Below, piece after piece: positions 54,957 through 64,000 of a DNA stretch of 64,000 bases. Made by a program: the position numbers and the translations under genes. Within the stretch, counting starts at the first letter, position 1. Each line of letters starts with the position of its first letter. A model generated the notes under the pieces. It did not search any database. It was given only the letters and a program-made list of their open reading frames with translations, and was not told where the DNA came from. This stretch comes from Sarocladium kiliense (lineage: Eukaryota > Ascomycota > Sordariomycetes > Hypocreales > Sarocladiaceae), in NCBI GenBank assembly GCA_030734395.1, contig JAUZTG010000034.1, positions 186,001-250,000 on the forward strand, written 5' to 3'.

Positions 54957-55764
54957 TCAGACGCCAGGCCGAGGAGCCTGCTCTGCAGCAGGAAGAATTC
55001 GCCCATCCGTGTCATGGACTCTCTGCTTTCCTTTACCTTTGGTCGAACTTGCGTGGTCTTCTTCATCGCTAGCCCAATCGGAAAGATCGCCATGATCCTC
55101 CTCGCCTACAAGCCTCTGCTGCGAATCAGCTAGCATGTGCGACCTCTCGTTCGTATCATGCTCGTCATCATCGAGAAGCTCGCCATCGGCGGTTTCGTAC
55201 TCGGGCGGCTCGACCCAGTCTTTGGGAACCATGCATGGCAATGCGACTCCGATGGAAGCTGCTCTGTTCAGCCAGCCTGGTGCAGGCGTACCAGTGAGCT
55301 TCTCACAAAGGTACGAGGTGAAGTGGTTGCAATTCCTGGTGAGGAGATTGTATTTTGTCCCAAGGAACTCGTCCGATGCTTCGCGAAGTACAGCATTGAT
55401 CTCGTCTTCGGATGCGAGTGTAAACCCGTGGAGGATCTCTTGTTTGAAAGTGCCACCAGGCGGGTTGGTCTTGGGTTTGGTCCAGTATACGCCGGTCAGG
55501 CCTCGGCGATCGTGGCCGCCGTAGGCATACTCTCGACCGTTGATGACGACTCCAGAGTGCAATAGGGATGCGCCCACAGTCCAGAGTATAGAGGATAAAC
55601 GACCTTGCTGTTTCATGAAGGTTAGCGACGGGCTGGCTTATCCAGGGCCGTGGGATTTCACATACTGGCAGAAGGTCGTAGACGTGGATAGTGATCTCCG
55701 TCTTCTGCAATGAGAGGGTCGACCTATGCCTGCTCACATTCTGACTTGAGGTTCGAGATGGCAT
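54957..55764 (-). CDS. PPPDE (DeSI-like) thiol peptidase
   Basis: Two exons on the minus strand, 55764-55666 and 55607-54957; GT-AG intron 55608-55665 (58 bp), phase 0; 249 aa. PPPDE/DeSI proteins are small cysteine peptidases thought to remove SUMO or ubiquitin, or to cleave acyl groups. The fold starts with ITIHVYDLLPQGRLSSILW; the catalytic His sits in LLHSGVVINGREYAYGGH (the usual H-[TS]-[AG]-V), and the catalytic Cys in LTRNCNHFTSYLCEKLTG (the SCNHF/NCNHF motif). Both are intact. A C-terminal tail of about 90 residues is acidic and Ser-rich (SDWASDEEDHASSTKGKGK) and not part of the domain. The start is the first ATG of exon 1; the N-terminus before the fold is Ser/Thr/Arg-rich. Confidence 0.88.
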
Positions 55765-56635
55765 GCTTTAGCTATGGATGTTGGGTGGAACGAGCTGTAT
55801 GTCTCACAGCGCAATGCGACAGATCGGCCGATGAAGAGCTGCTGGGTGACGATGCGGGGACTGAGGTGGACCAAGCTTGGTGATGGTGCAAATGCGATGT
55901 TGGTGAACTAATGATACTGGGGGTAGATCAAGGCCCGATTGAAGACGGCAGAGGGATGAGGAGATCGTCGAGAAGCCTAGAGATGTATGAATGTAGGTTT
56001 GGTATGACTGAGGACGGTTATCACGGGTTGGACGACGGATGCGTTCAACCGATCTCACCCTCACTTGAAGCATACGAATCCCGCCGTGCAAATACCCTGT
56101 AGCACAGCCTTAGCCACCGGAGATGACGACAAGCGCCAGAGGGACCAGCGAGCGTCGGCAAAACATGGCTCCGGCGCCGACACCCGCTAACTTTGGTGGG
56201 TGGTGCCTGAAGCCACAGCTGTGCTGCCACTGGGACCTCCCAAGGTGGGGGAGCATCAAAATTTCGTGCAGTGCGCGATTCTTCCTTCCTCTTCTCCTCC
56301 TCCGTTCTCATCTCTCCATACTCTTCAATCCACCGCGCCGAGTCTTGCCCCTTGCGCAGACTTCCTCCAAGGCCGAACCACGATCCCAGTGACTCGTGGC
56401 AACTAGTCGCAAAAGCATCTTCTGTCAAGAAGCTCGCGCTGCTCTCGTGCTCAGAGGCTGGCGACAGCCCGTGACCTTCACCCTGTCGCCTTCCACCCTT
56501 CTCCTCCCTCTCTTCGCTTCTCCCCTCCGCGCAGCGAGTTCTGCAGCCTTTGCCCGTATCTCCTTGCCCTCCCCTAAAACCTCTACCACCCTCTCTCTCA
56601 CATACGTCCGCTGCTACGCAAAGTCGCGAAGCAAG
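55765..56635. other. Divergent intergenic region; in-frame leader of OLA1
   Basis: 871 bp between the PPPDE peptidase gene (leftwards) and OLA1 (rightwards). The OLA1 frame is open from 56393 up to its ATG at 56636, encodes a basic, Ser/Ala/Leu-rich stretch with an RCYAKS end, and contains no ATG. It may be ordinary 5' leader (C/T-rich) or an N-terminal extension read from a non-ATG codon. Confidence 0.5.
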
Positions 56636-58144
56636 ATGCCTCCCAAGAAGCAAGTCGAGGAGAAGAAGATCCCTCTGGGTCGGCCGGGAAACAACCTGAA
56701 GAGCGGCATTGTAAGGACTTCGCTCCTCTCCTCGAACGATCAAGTGCTCATTCGGATCCCAGGTCGGTCTTGCCAACGTCGGCAAGTCAACGCTCTTCCA
56801 GGCCATTACCAAGTGTAACTTGGGCAACCCAGCTGTATGAAGCCCCTCCAATCAGACTGAACACTGAGACAACAGGGCGCTGACAGCTTTTTCAAAGAAT
56901 TTCCCCTATGCCACCATCGAACCCGAGGAGTCTCGCGTCATCGTCCCCGACGAACGCTTCGATTGGCTTGTTGAGAAATACAAGCCCAAGTCCGTCGTCC
57001 CTGCTCACCTGACCATCTACGATATTGCTGGTCTCACGCGCGGTTCGTCCACCGGTGCCGGTCTCGGCAACGCCTTCCTTTCTCACATTCGTGCCGTCGA
57101 TGCCATCTTCCAGGTTGTTCGTTGCTTCGACGATGCTGAGATTATTCACATCGAGGGTGATGTCAACCCCACTCGTGATCTCGACATTATCCAGGAGGAG
57201 CTGAGGCTCAAGGATATCGAGTTCGTCGAGAAGGCTCTTGAGAACCAGAAGAAGAAGACCCGCATGGGTGGTCAGAGTCTGGAGCTCAAGAAGGCCCGGA
57301 TAGAGCAGGAGATGATCGAGAAGATCCTCGCCTGGCTGCAGGATGGCAAGGACATCCGCAAGGGCAACTGGACCCCCAAGGAGGTAAGCATACCAATTTT
57401 TCCTTCTCTGCTTTTCCCTCGGTTTTCGTGATGACAAAAGGCCTTTGGCCTGATCTAATCCCAGCTCTTCGAATGCCTCAATAATTAACGCTCGAGGCAT
57501 CCTGAGATAAAATTTACTCTGACTCCAACCTTGTTTCTCACTATTTTACTGCCACACGTTCTGCTCGAGCACAGGCTAACTGGCAAACTCAGGTCGAGGT
57601 TATCAACCCTCTGTTCCTCCTCACGGCTAAGCCCGTTGTGTACCTTGTCAACCTCTCAGAGAAGGACTACGTCCGCAAGAAGAACAAGCACCTCCCCAAG
57701 ATCGCCGAGTGGGTCAAGGAGCATGCTGAGGGTGACCCCATCATCCCCCTCTCCATCTGCTACGAGGAGCGTCTCACCCGCTTCGAGACCGAAGCTGAGG
57801 CCAAGGAGGAGCAGAAGAACGTCGGCGCCGAGTCGGCTCTCCCCAAGATCATCGCCCAGATGCGCAAGGCCCTCCAGCTCGGCAGCTTCTTCACCACTGG
57901 ACCCGATGAGGTCCGGCAATGGACCATCCGTAACGGCACCAAGGCTCCCCAGGCCGCTGGTGTCATCCACGGTGACTTCGAGAAGACCTTCATCCAGGCT
58001 ATCGTATATAACTTTAGCGCGCTCAAGGAGCTGGGTGATGAGTCAGAGGTGAAGGCGAAGGGTAAGGTGATGACCAAAGGCAAGGATTACACGGTGGAGG
58101 ATGGTGATATCATGCTGATCAAGGCTGGTGCTGCCAAGGGTTAG
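56636..58144 (+). CDS. OLA1: Obg-like ATPase Ola1 (YchF family)
   Basis: Four exons, 56636-56710, 56763-56834, 56898-57383 and 57593-58144; introns 52, 63, 63, 209 bp in the sense that 56711-56762 is 52 bp, 56835-56897 is 63 bp and 57384-57592 is 209 bp, all GT-AG; 394 aa, the usual length. YchF/Ola1 is a translation-factor GTPase relative that prefers ATP. The first intron ends just before VGLANVGKSTLFQAITKC (P-loop NVGKST); the second ends before NFPYATIEPEE (G2); then TIYDIAGLTRGSSTGAGLGN (G3), VVYLVNLSEKDY (the NxxE that replaces NKxD and explains ATP preference), and SICYEE (G5). The C-terminal TGS domain is FFTTGPDEVRQWTIRNGTKA to IMLIKAGAAKG. A closer AG at 56875 is skipped because only the one at 56897 keeps GNPANFPYA. 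Confidence 0.95.
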
Positions 58145-58607
58145 AGGTAGATGATCCGTTTTGATGTCATGCGTTTTCTTGATGAAGTAGATGATGCCAA
58201 AAGGTGCCTCGGATGAATGAAAGAGTAAAAGCTATCTTGTGCTTGCTTGTCGACTGTGATATGAGATGCTTGTATACTGGCTGATCTTGCTTTGATGTCA
58301 CACTGTGCATAATGCTGCTGGCAGAGACAATTACAAGAACAAGCGAAGATGGTAGCTGATGAAAGTTTGTTATTATAGAAGAAGGATAATATGTGAAGTC
58401 TCTCGAGTGGTCACCATGATGCATTGCGCATAGATCATCCATCTCATACCGTCTCTAACCAAACCAAGAAGACACACACATAGCTCCTCAACACCAGACG
58501 CCTTCCACCATGAAGCTTTGCAAACCCCAAACAGGACCGGCCTGCAAGTTAGGGCCACCAGCTTCCCCAAGCCATATTTTTGGATCCATACAGAGAACGA
58601 TGTTCTC
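58145..58607. other. 3' intergenic between convergent genes
   Basis: 463 bp, AT-richer in its first half; presumed 3' UTRs of OLA1 and the converging gene. No feature seen. Confidence 0.5.
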
Positions 58608-60538
58608 CTAGACATTACTGTACCTCACGCCACGCTTCCCCAGCTCCTTCCGACCAACTGCATCCTCCGGCATGATCCAGCCTCGACTCCTCTTCGCCTC
58701 TCGTTTCTCAGCAAGCTGAGGTTGCGGCATCCACTTATCTCTCGGCTTGGCCTTGCGTCTCGTTCCCTCGGCTGGAGCACCGATGTCAGAGCGCCAGTGG
58801 GCTTGTCCGGCGGGTGGTTCGTCGCCGGAGATCATTTGACATAGGCCCCAGAGAGCGAGACAGGCTGTGAGTGTTGAGCCGGTCTTTTCGGAGTCAGCGG
58901 AGGAGGCGGCGAGGTCGACGGATGTGATTTCCAGGTCGCCGAAGTAGGGAGTTGCCTCGGTGCCGTTGCGGACGAGGACGAGTTCGATCTCCGTGATGAT
59001 GAAGCCGTAACGACAGTTGTGTTCACGCATGGCATGGTGCAGAGCTGCGAGACCGCGAAGGTATTCCACGCGCTTGATGTTGCCCTCCGTGCGCATCTGG
59101 GTGTTGAAGCGTTCGAAGCTGCGGACGAGACCGACGGCGCGGGCGGTGGGTTTGCCGCCGAAGATGGAGGCTGCGGTGGCGGGTTCACCGGTGAGGTTGG
59201 CGGTGAAGAGGAGGTCGTTTGAGGATTTGGAGGTGGAGAGTTGGATTGGGCGCGGGGAGGAGCAGGCGAGGGCGGAGTTGATCTTGGGGAGGTAGTAGGA
59301 GGCGAAGATGGCGTGGAGCTGGGACTCGGTCTCGGGGTGGCGGGAGGTGAGAGACGGATTGTGGTTGAGGGCTGGGGAGGGGATGGGGGTGGTCAGGAGG
59401 GAGGAGGCGCCGGGGAGGGAGAAGATGTGGGAGGCGGTGAAGGAAGACCAGGAGGAGATGTTGCGGATGTCCCACCAGAAATGCTTGATCTGAGGGTCGC
59501 GGAGGGGAAAGGCGACGGTTCGGACAAGACAAGGAGCTGGGTTGGGCGCGGTGAGGTAGTTGATGAGAGTGGTTGTGGTGGTGGTTTGAGGAGCAGAGAT
59601 GGGCTCAGGGGTGCCGGTGAGGTGGAATTCTGGCTGAGGGGTTCCAGTCGCGGATGGGAGGAAGGGCATCTGGCGATAGGTTGGGTAGCCGTACTTCTCG
59701 ATGGTGGCAGCGTCAACACTGCTGCAGCTGGAGGCACGACGAAGGTGAGAAGACGGGTTGGGAGTTGCTGTGGTGTCGTGGGCGAAGCTCGCAGGGGAGC
59801 AGAGCAGGAGAGAGGACTGTTGCTGCTGTTGACGATCTTCAGGAGACGGAGATGGAGTAGGAAGACCGGTAAAGGAGGACATGTGAGCGAAGGCCATGTT
59901 GTTCAAGGTCTCGGGGTTGGTGTAGCTCCTGTTGTGAACGACGGGACGGTACGACGATGAAGGGGTCTTGCGCTTCTGACCACGATGCTGCTGCTGCTGA
60001 GGCGGAGGAGGAGTAGCCATGAGTGAGGAAGCACGAGAGAGCTGCGCAGGAGTGACGACGGCGCCAGCGTCAAGGTCCTGATCCTGCGAGCGAATCTTGG
60101 GAAGCAGCAGAGGTCCATGTTGTCTCACAGGAGGAGTTGATCTCCGTTGGTGGTGTTGAGGAGTGAGTGCGGGAGGAGGAGTTGTGAGAGCAGTGTTGAT
60201 GGAGTCTGTGTTGGAGAGGACGGAGTAGACGGATGAGTGGGAGGATGAGCGAGCGTGGCCGTGGGAGTGGGTGGTTGGGCAGGTGTAAGTGAAGGGCAGG
60301 TCGAGGAAGCCGTTGGGGTTGGAGACGGAGGTGTCGACGATGAAGGGCATGAAAGGCGGGGTGGAAGGATGCTCGATGGATTCGGAGGGGAAAGAGAAGT
60401 CGAAGGCGATGTCGGCTTCCAGACTGAGCGGGTGTTAGCTATGTTTGAGTGAAGATATCATGAGATGGGGGTGAGAGAGCGGATGGGTGAGGTGGTGTGG
60501 TGTAAGTGAGTGAGCGAGATGGAAACGTACGCAGACAT
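58608..60538 (-). CDS. Fungal protein of unknown function with low-complexity N-terminal half
   Basis: Two exons on the minus strand, 60538-60531 and 60423-58608; the first exon is just ATG-TCT-GC, joined through a 107-bp GT-AG intron (60424-60530) to give MSALEADIAFDFSFPSESIE; 607 aa. The internal ATG at 60350 is a weaker start. The N-terminal 260 residues are Pro, Ser, Thr and Gln rich with poly-Gln runs and many SP/TP sites. From about 290 a compact domain starts: APCLVRTVAFPLRDPQIKHF, WWDIRNISSWSSF, LHAIFASYYLPKINSAL, ARAVGLVRSFERFNTQMRTE, LRGLAALHHAMREHNCRYGF, IITEIELVLVRNG, ACLALWGLCQM. The C-terminus is basic with several K/R clusters, fitting a nuclear protein. I do not recognise the family; the domain has the look of one conserved in Ascomycota. 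Confidence 0.75.
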
Positions 60539-61693
60539 GATGGCGGTTCGATTAGCTGATTAGTGTCTTTGTGATGATTTTGTGAGGAGACCTGCTCCAG
60601 AGTCGTGCAGATGTGGACAATAGATGGATGTGTCTGTTGCTTGCAGCAAGTAGACAGGGCGTGTACTGAAGAACAAGAGAAGGGAAATGGTTCGTCAAAC
60701 TTCAAGTCGTAAAGACACAAGGAAAAGGACTGGTCCTCAATGAAAGGAACCTAGAAATCAAAAACCAAGATGCTGATGATGCTGAAGAAACAAGACTCAC
60801 TCTCCCGTGGACAAGCGCTTCTACTTATCCTTCCTTGCTCCATCGCAAGCGGCTGGACGAGATCACTTCCTTTGCCCGACGGCCGGTTCCACACCACGCG
60901 GCCGCGTCTGCCAGCCCAGCATGAGGCTCCATCTGAAACACGACTTCTCTTGTTCCCTTTTGCCGTGGTCTTCATAGATGGGGGCAAGGACTCGGGGATA
61001 CAAGCGCGAAGGGGGTTCCAAAGGCGCGCGCATCAGTGTCGGTCGTGTAAGTGCCGCAGCTGGGCGGTGATTGGTCGGGGTACCCATGTCGAGGTAGCTT
61101 TTCTATGGGGGTCGCACCGAGAAGGTACATTGCATTGGGGGATTTGACTCACTGCTGCAGTATCGTGCATTAGCTTCATGGGCGAGCGAGAGTCGTGATG
61201 CTGTGCGCGCGGCGTCGAGGAAGCTTGACGCGGCGCGTTGGTTCTTGAAGATGAGCGCGACGTGGGATAATGGGCAAGACGCATCATGGCGTTTTCATGT
61301 TTTGTCGAGCCAACAGCCTGTCTGGTATCTGCAGCAACGCATCATGCCCGTCCATCCTCCATCCATCGCATGCAGCAGCCCATCCGATCCCATCCCATCC
61401 CTAGGCAAGGAGCTCGTACCACCCAAGCTCCCGCCTCACTATCCTCAACCACAGTCCAAGCTTTCCTTCCTCACTGCTTTTTTCGCCTACCTCATCTCGC
61501 CAAAAGTAATTTTGCAATCCCAGACCCAGACCCCAATCTCGTCTCGTCTCGTCTATTCTCGTTAGCCGCCCGCCTGCCCCAAATCTCTCTCTCCCCGCCG
61601 CCCTGGCGCTTACAGCCGGGCAGTGCGCTTGTACCACTTAACCCCCGTGAGGGATGATCCGTGCTCTTCCGGTCTCAGGGAGAACTGTCAGAG

Positions 61694-61780
61694 ATGAGCG
61701 CGGCTGCAGAAATTGTAGACCTGCACAGCCTCAACCCCGCGTGGCGCCTAGAACTGACGATGGTACGTACCAGTTACTGA
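61694..61780 (+). other. Exon-like short open frame with a good donor site
   Basis: ATG at 61694 opens MSAAAEIVDLHSLNPAWRLE, then LTM, directly followed by a consensus GTACGT donor at 61763 and, read through, a stop at 61778-61780. The segment looks like the first exon of a gene, but I cannot find a convincing downstream exon; one candidate starts after a CCAG acceptor at about 62073 and stops after 15 codons. Confidence 0.25.
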
Positions 61781-61877
61781 ACCTTTGGGACGATCATCTC
61801 GTCTTCTCTCTCCGTCTACACGCTCTTCTACCCCAAGCGCGTGTCCCTTCTCCCGTATACCCTCATCCTGGCCTCTC

Positions 61878-62003
61878 ATTGGCCCAATCTCTTCCCCATA
61901 CAAACGCGGTCCAACCCACTTCTCACTTCTGATTGGCTACTCATTCCACACCCGCGCCGCCAGCCAATCACCAGCGCGTTTGACACGTCTGGAGCTTGAT
62001 TGG
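61878..62003. promoter_or_regulatory. Cluster of five CCAAT boxes
   Basis: CCAAT or its complement ATTGG occurs at 61878-61882, 61884-61888, 61932-61936, 61964-61968 and 61999-62003, five in 126 bp. Such density fits a CBC/HAP-bound promoter, but no transcription unit beginning here is known. Confidence 0.4.
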
Positions 62004-62716
62004 CTGAGATCCTCCGTTTGTTTCGCGTTTCCTGGGAGAAGCTTCCGTTTCGAAACGTATGTCTATCCAGATGCAAGTAGATCTTCGTCAACGCGGATGC
62101 TGGCCCGAGCCAGGGTAGCGTGGGATTGAATTATGCAGGCTGCGTGAGTCACCTTTTCTCTCTTGGACTCTTGGCTTGAGCTGGTTGCATTTTCCTTGGT
62201 CTGTGCTGAAGCTGGCCGGAGGGAGCCGGACCGCCTCTGCCCCCAATTTGCCCTGATGTAAGTGCTCATATGTTGGTTGACATGTCACTTGTGATGGCTT
62301 CATATGACATGACTCTTGAGAGTCAAACATGTCTCGGACCTTCAAAACGTGGACAATGCTTTCTTTCTTTGCCATTCAAGCCGCCAGCCCTGTCTTTGTT
62401 CGCATCCATCCCCGTGCACGTCACCACGTCAGGTGAAGAAGCCCTGCTTCACCTTCTGTTCACATGCAGACCACCACTGAATATCAACACCCTCTAGCTT
62501 AAACAGACCAGTCATTCGTCCCTCTCGAATCATCATGTTCGCTTTGTTTCTGTTCATCTATCTCTCAAACGAAGCCACCATGCCGGGTATCCATCTCTGC
62601 CAACCCCCCCTTTCCCGCATCAAACTCCACCCTCCCGCAGCACATGTCGCCCCTCACCGAATAGACACGTCTTCACCAAGTACGCGTTTACCAATCGTCT
62701 CACTTCGCTTCCTCTA

Positions 62717-64000
62717 TCACGATACCTTCGCGTCCTCCATCCCATCTGCCATCTCGGCCCCTACTTCCGTCGCCACCGGCTGTTGCCCGTCTGTCGCTCG
62801 AACTTTGCGGAGAGCTCTCATCAGCCCATCCATCCGTGCGCGTTCTTGTACAACCATGCCCCTTGCAAACTCCCGGATCGCCCGCCGTCCCATCCTCTCG
62901 TGCATGTTCTGCCATCCTGCTAATTCACTCGCCACTGTCTGCTGTGTGTATCGAAGCTCCTTGGACAGGTACCGCACCTCCTCCGTCAGTCGGCGAGCTT
63001 TCTCCCCCTTCTCATCGTTCATCCGCTGGCGTGTATCGTCCAGCAGACCCAGCGCCCATCGAGATGAGCGACCTGTTGACCCCTGGCTTCGTTCCGCTTC
63101 CCTTCGCGCTGTCGACATCTGATCAATCAGCGCCGTCGGTCGCGCCAGGGCTGACAGCAGTGCTTGGATCGTAGACTGTATGGCCAGGAGATTTGTGTGC
63201 AACCCAGTTTGCGCACTGAATTGCGTAGGGACAAGCGCTTGCACAAAGGCTTCGAATCCATCTTTGTGTTTTCGTGGCAGGTACCGAAGCATCACCAGAG
63301 ACCGGTGCATCAACACCGCTGAATCGTACATATCTAGCATGTCTTAGTACCTCCGCAATTTCACGTGGGAAGATCCGGTTCGAAAATACATACCTGAGCT
63401 GGCGAGCGCAACGTTATTCGCCCGCCTGGTGACACTCTTTGTAGAGTAGCTGACACCGCGCACCATCTCCCGCGCGTGGTTGATGAACTGCTCAACTTCC
63501 CTCACGTCCTCGACTGGCTCATACTCATCCTTGATCCTCTCCGTCCGCGCGTCCGCTTTGAGCTTTGTACGCTGCTCCATCATGTCCAGTTGGAGCTCCG
63601 GCACCAGGAAGAACTCCCACATCATCTCATGGGTGGCAAACGTGGGATGATCCAGCATGATCTTCAGAAAAGCATCGGCCCTTAGCTGAATGTCACGCAG
63701 AACTGCTCTCGATGGTTTGGACGGTATTTGAAATGGTGTCCTCGTGTCTGAAATCTCAGGGATCCAAGATGCCGGGTTCTCAGTACCAAGAAGCTGAGAC
63801 AAACGCTCAAAGTCCATCAATGACCGTCTGCTTGTCGTTACAGTATAGCTCTCGTGATTCGTTGGCGCCGCAGACTTAAGCACCAGCCTCACTGAGCCGT
63901 CCTCCACGAAGAAAGCCCTGACCACGCCCGTGATTCGCGCATCACGTCCCGGCGGCATGCTGAAGAGCCCGAGGTCGTCGATCTTGTTGCGGACGTCGTC
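62717..64000 (-). CDS. PX-domain protein with helical C-terminus (Vrl1/VARP-like?), 3' part
   Basis: C-terminal part of a gene entering from the right edge: exon >64000-63394 and 63333-62717 on the minus strand; 60-bp GT-AG intron (63334-63393) restoring ALASS-DMYDSAVLMH. The frame is open through the edge (DDVRNKIDDLGLFSMPP...), so the ATG at 63958 is probably internal. A PX-like domain comes first: ARITGVVRAFFVEDGSVRLV, SLMDFERLSQLLG, a proline region (TRTPFQIPSKPS), RADAFLKIMLDHPTFATHE, MMWEFFLVP. Then follow about 270 residues of charged helices, MYDSAVLMHRSLVMLRYLPR, KHKDGFEAFVQALVPTQ and long heptad-like stretches, resembling a BAR region. PX followed by BAR-type helices at the C-terminus of a longer protein fits the Vrl1/VARP-like VPS9-ankyrin-PX-BAR proteins of endosomes, or a sorting nexin. 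The missing N-terminus would decide. Confidence 0.75.

Larger units (their letters stand above)
60539..62716. other. Intergenic with short exon-like frame and CCAAT cluster
   Basis: 2.2 kb. It holds the promoter of the 60538 gene at its left, a C/T-rich tract (61430-61590), an exon-like plus-strand frame at 61694 (listed separately), five CCAAT/ATTGG boxes at 61878-62003, and, at its right end, the 3' region of the PX gene. No complete gene is supported. Confidence 0.45.

Noticed and set aside
56045..56851. 268-codon minus-strand open frame
   Set aside because: It runs across the OLA1 leader and first exons without any motif; OLA1 is certain on the other strand.
1..64000. CRISPR array, prophage, insertion sequence or biosynthetic cluster
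   Set aside because: The organism is a fungus; no regularly spaced repeats, transposase, or core polyketide/peptide synthase genes were seen.

Overview
The window is nuclear DNA of a filamentous ascomycete fungus. Evidence: short GT-AG introns (45-209 bp, mostly 50-65 bp) with CTAAC/CTGAC-type branch sites, two Zn(II)2Cys6 regulators, an RTA1 protein, a LaeA-like methyltransferase, F-box and F-box-like proteins of filamentous fungi, and an intron-bearing tRNA gene. A Dothideomycete is my best guess from protein style, but the sequence alone does not prove it. I give about 22 well-supported protein genes, two weak gene models and one tRNA. Gene ends were set by joining exons so that the reading frame and family motifs continue.

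Left part (1-25 kb): a LaeA-like methyltransferase (cut at the left edge); a GT32 glycosyltransferase with a His/Asp-rich tail; an RTA1-like membrane protein next to a Zn2Cys6 regulator; a very long UDP-glycosyltransferase carrying a Vps13/Atg2-like segment and a ubiquitin-interacting motif; a polysaccharide pyruvyl transferase; a Vrg4-type GDP-mannose transporter; a type II GT-B-like protein; and an SLC35C-like sugar-nucleotide transporter. Five or six of these eight genes point to Golgi glycan assembly. This is the most system-like neighbourhood in the window.

Middle (25-40 kb): gene-poor. It has a 5 kb gap, a second Zn2Cys6 regulator (five exons), an ATF/CREB-type bZIP protein, one probable hypothetical gene that may carry a nonsense mutation, one weak small gene model, and an F-box-like hypothetical protein.

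Right part (40-64 kb): gene-dense and mostly housekeeping. It holds retromer Vps35, a transferrin-receptor-like/Vps70-Tre1 protein whose first zinc ligand is changed, the haem protein Dap1, tRNA-Ala(UGC), an F-box protein, the Tim44 / mitochondrial uS11 divergent pair, a PPPDE (DeSI) peptidase, the YchF/Ola1 ATPase with a mitochondrial-presequence-like open frame upstream of its ATG, a 607-residue fungal protein of unknown role, and the PX plus helical C-terminal part of an endosomal protein that runs off the right edge. Vps35, the Tre1/Vps70-like protein and the PX protein share an endosomal sorting theme.
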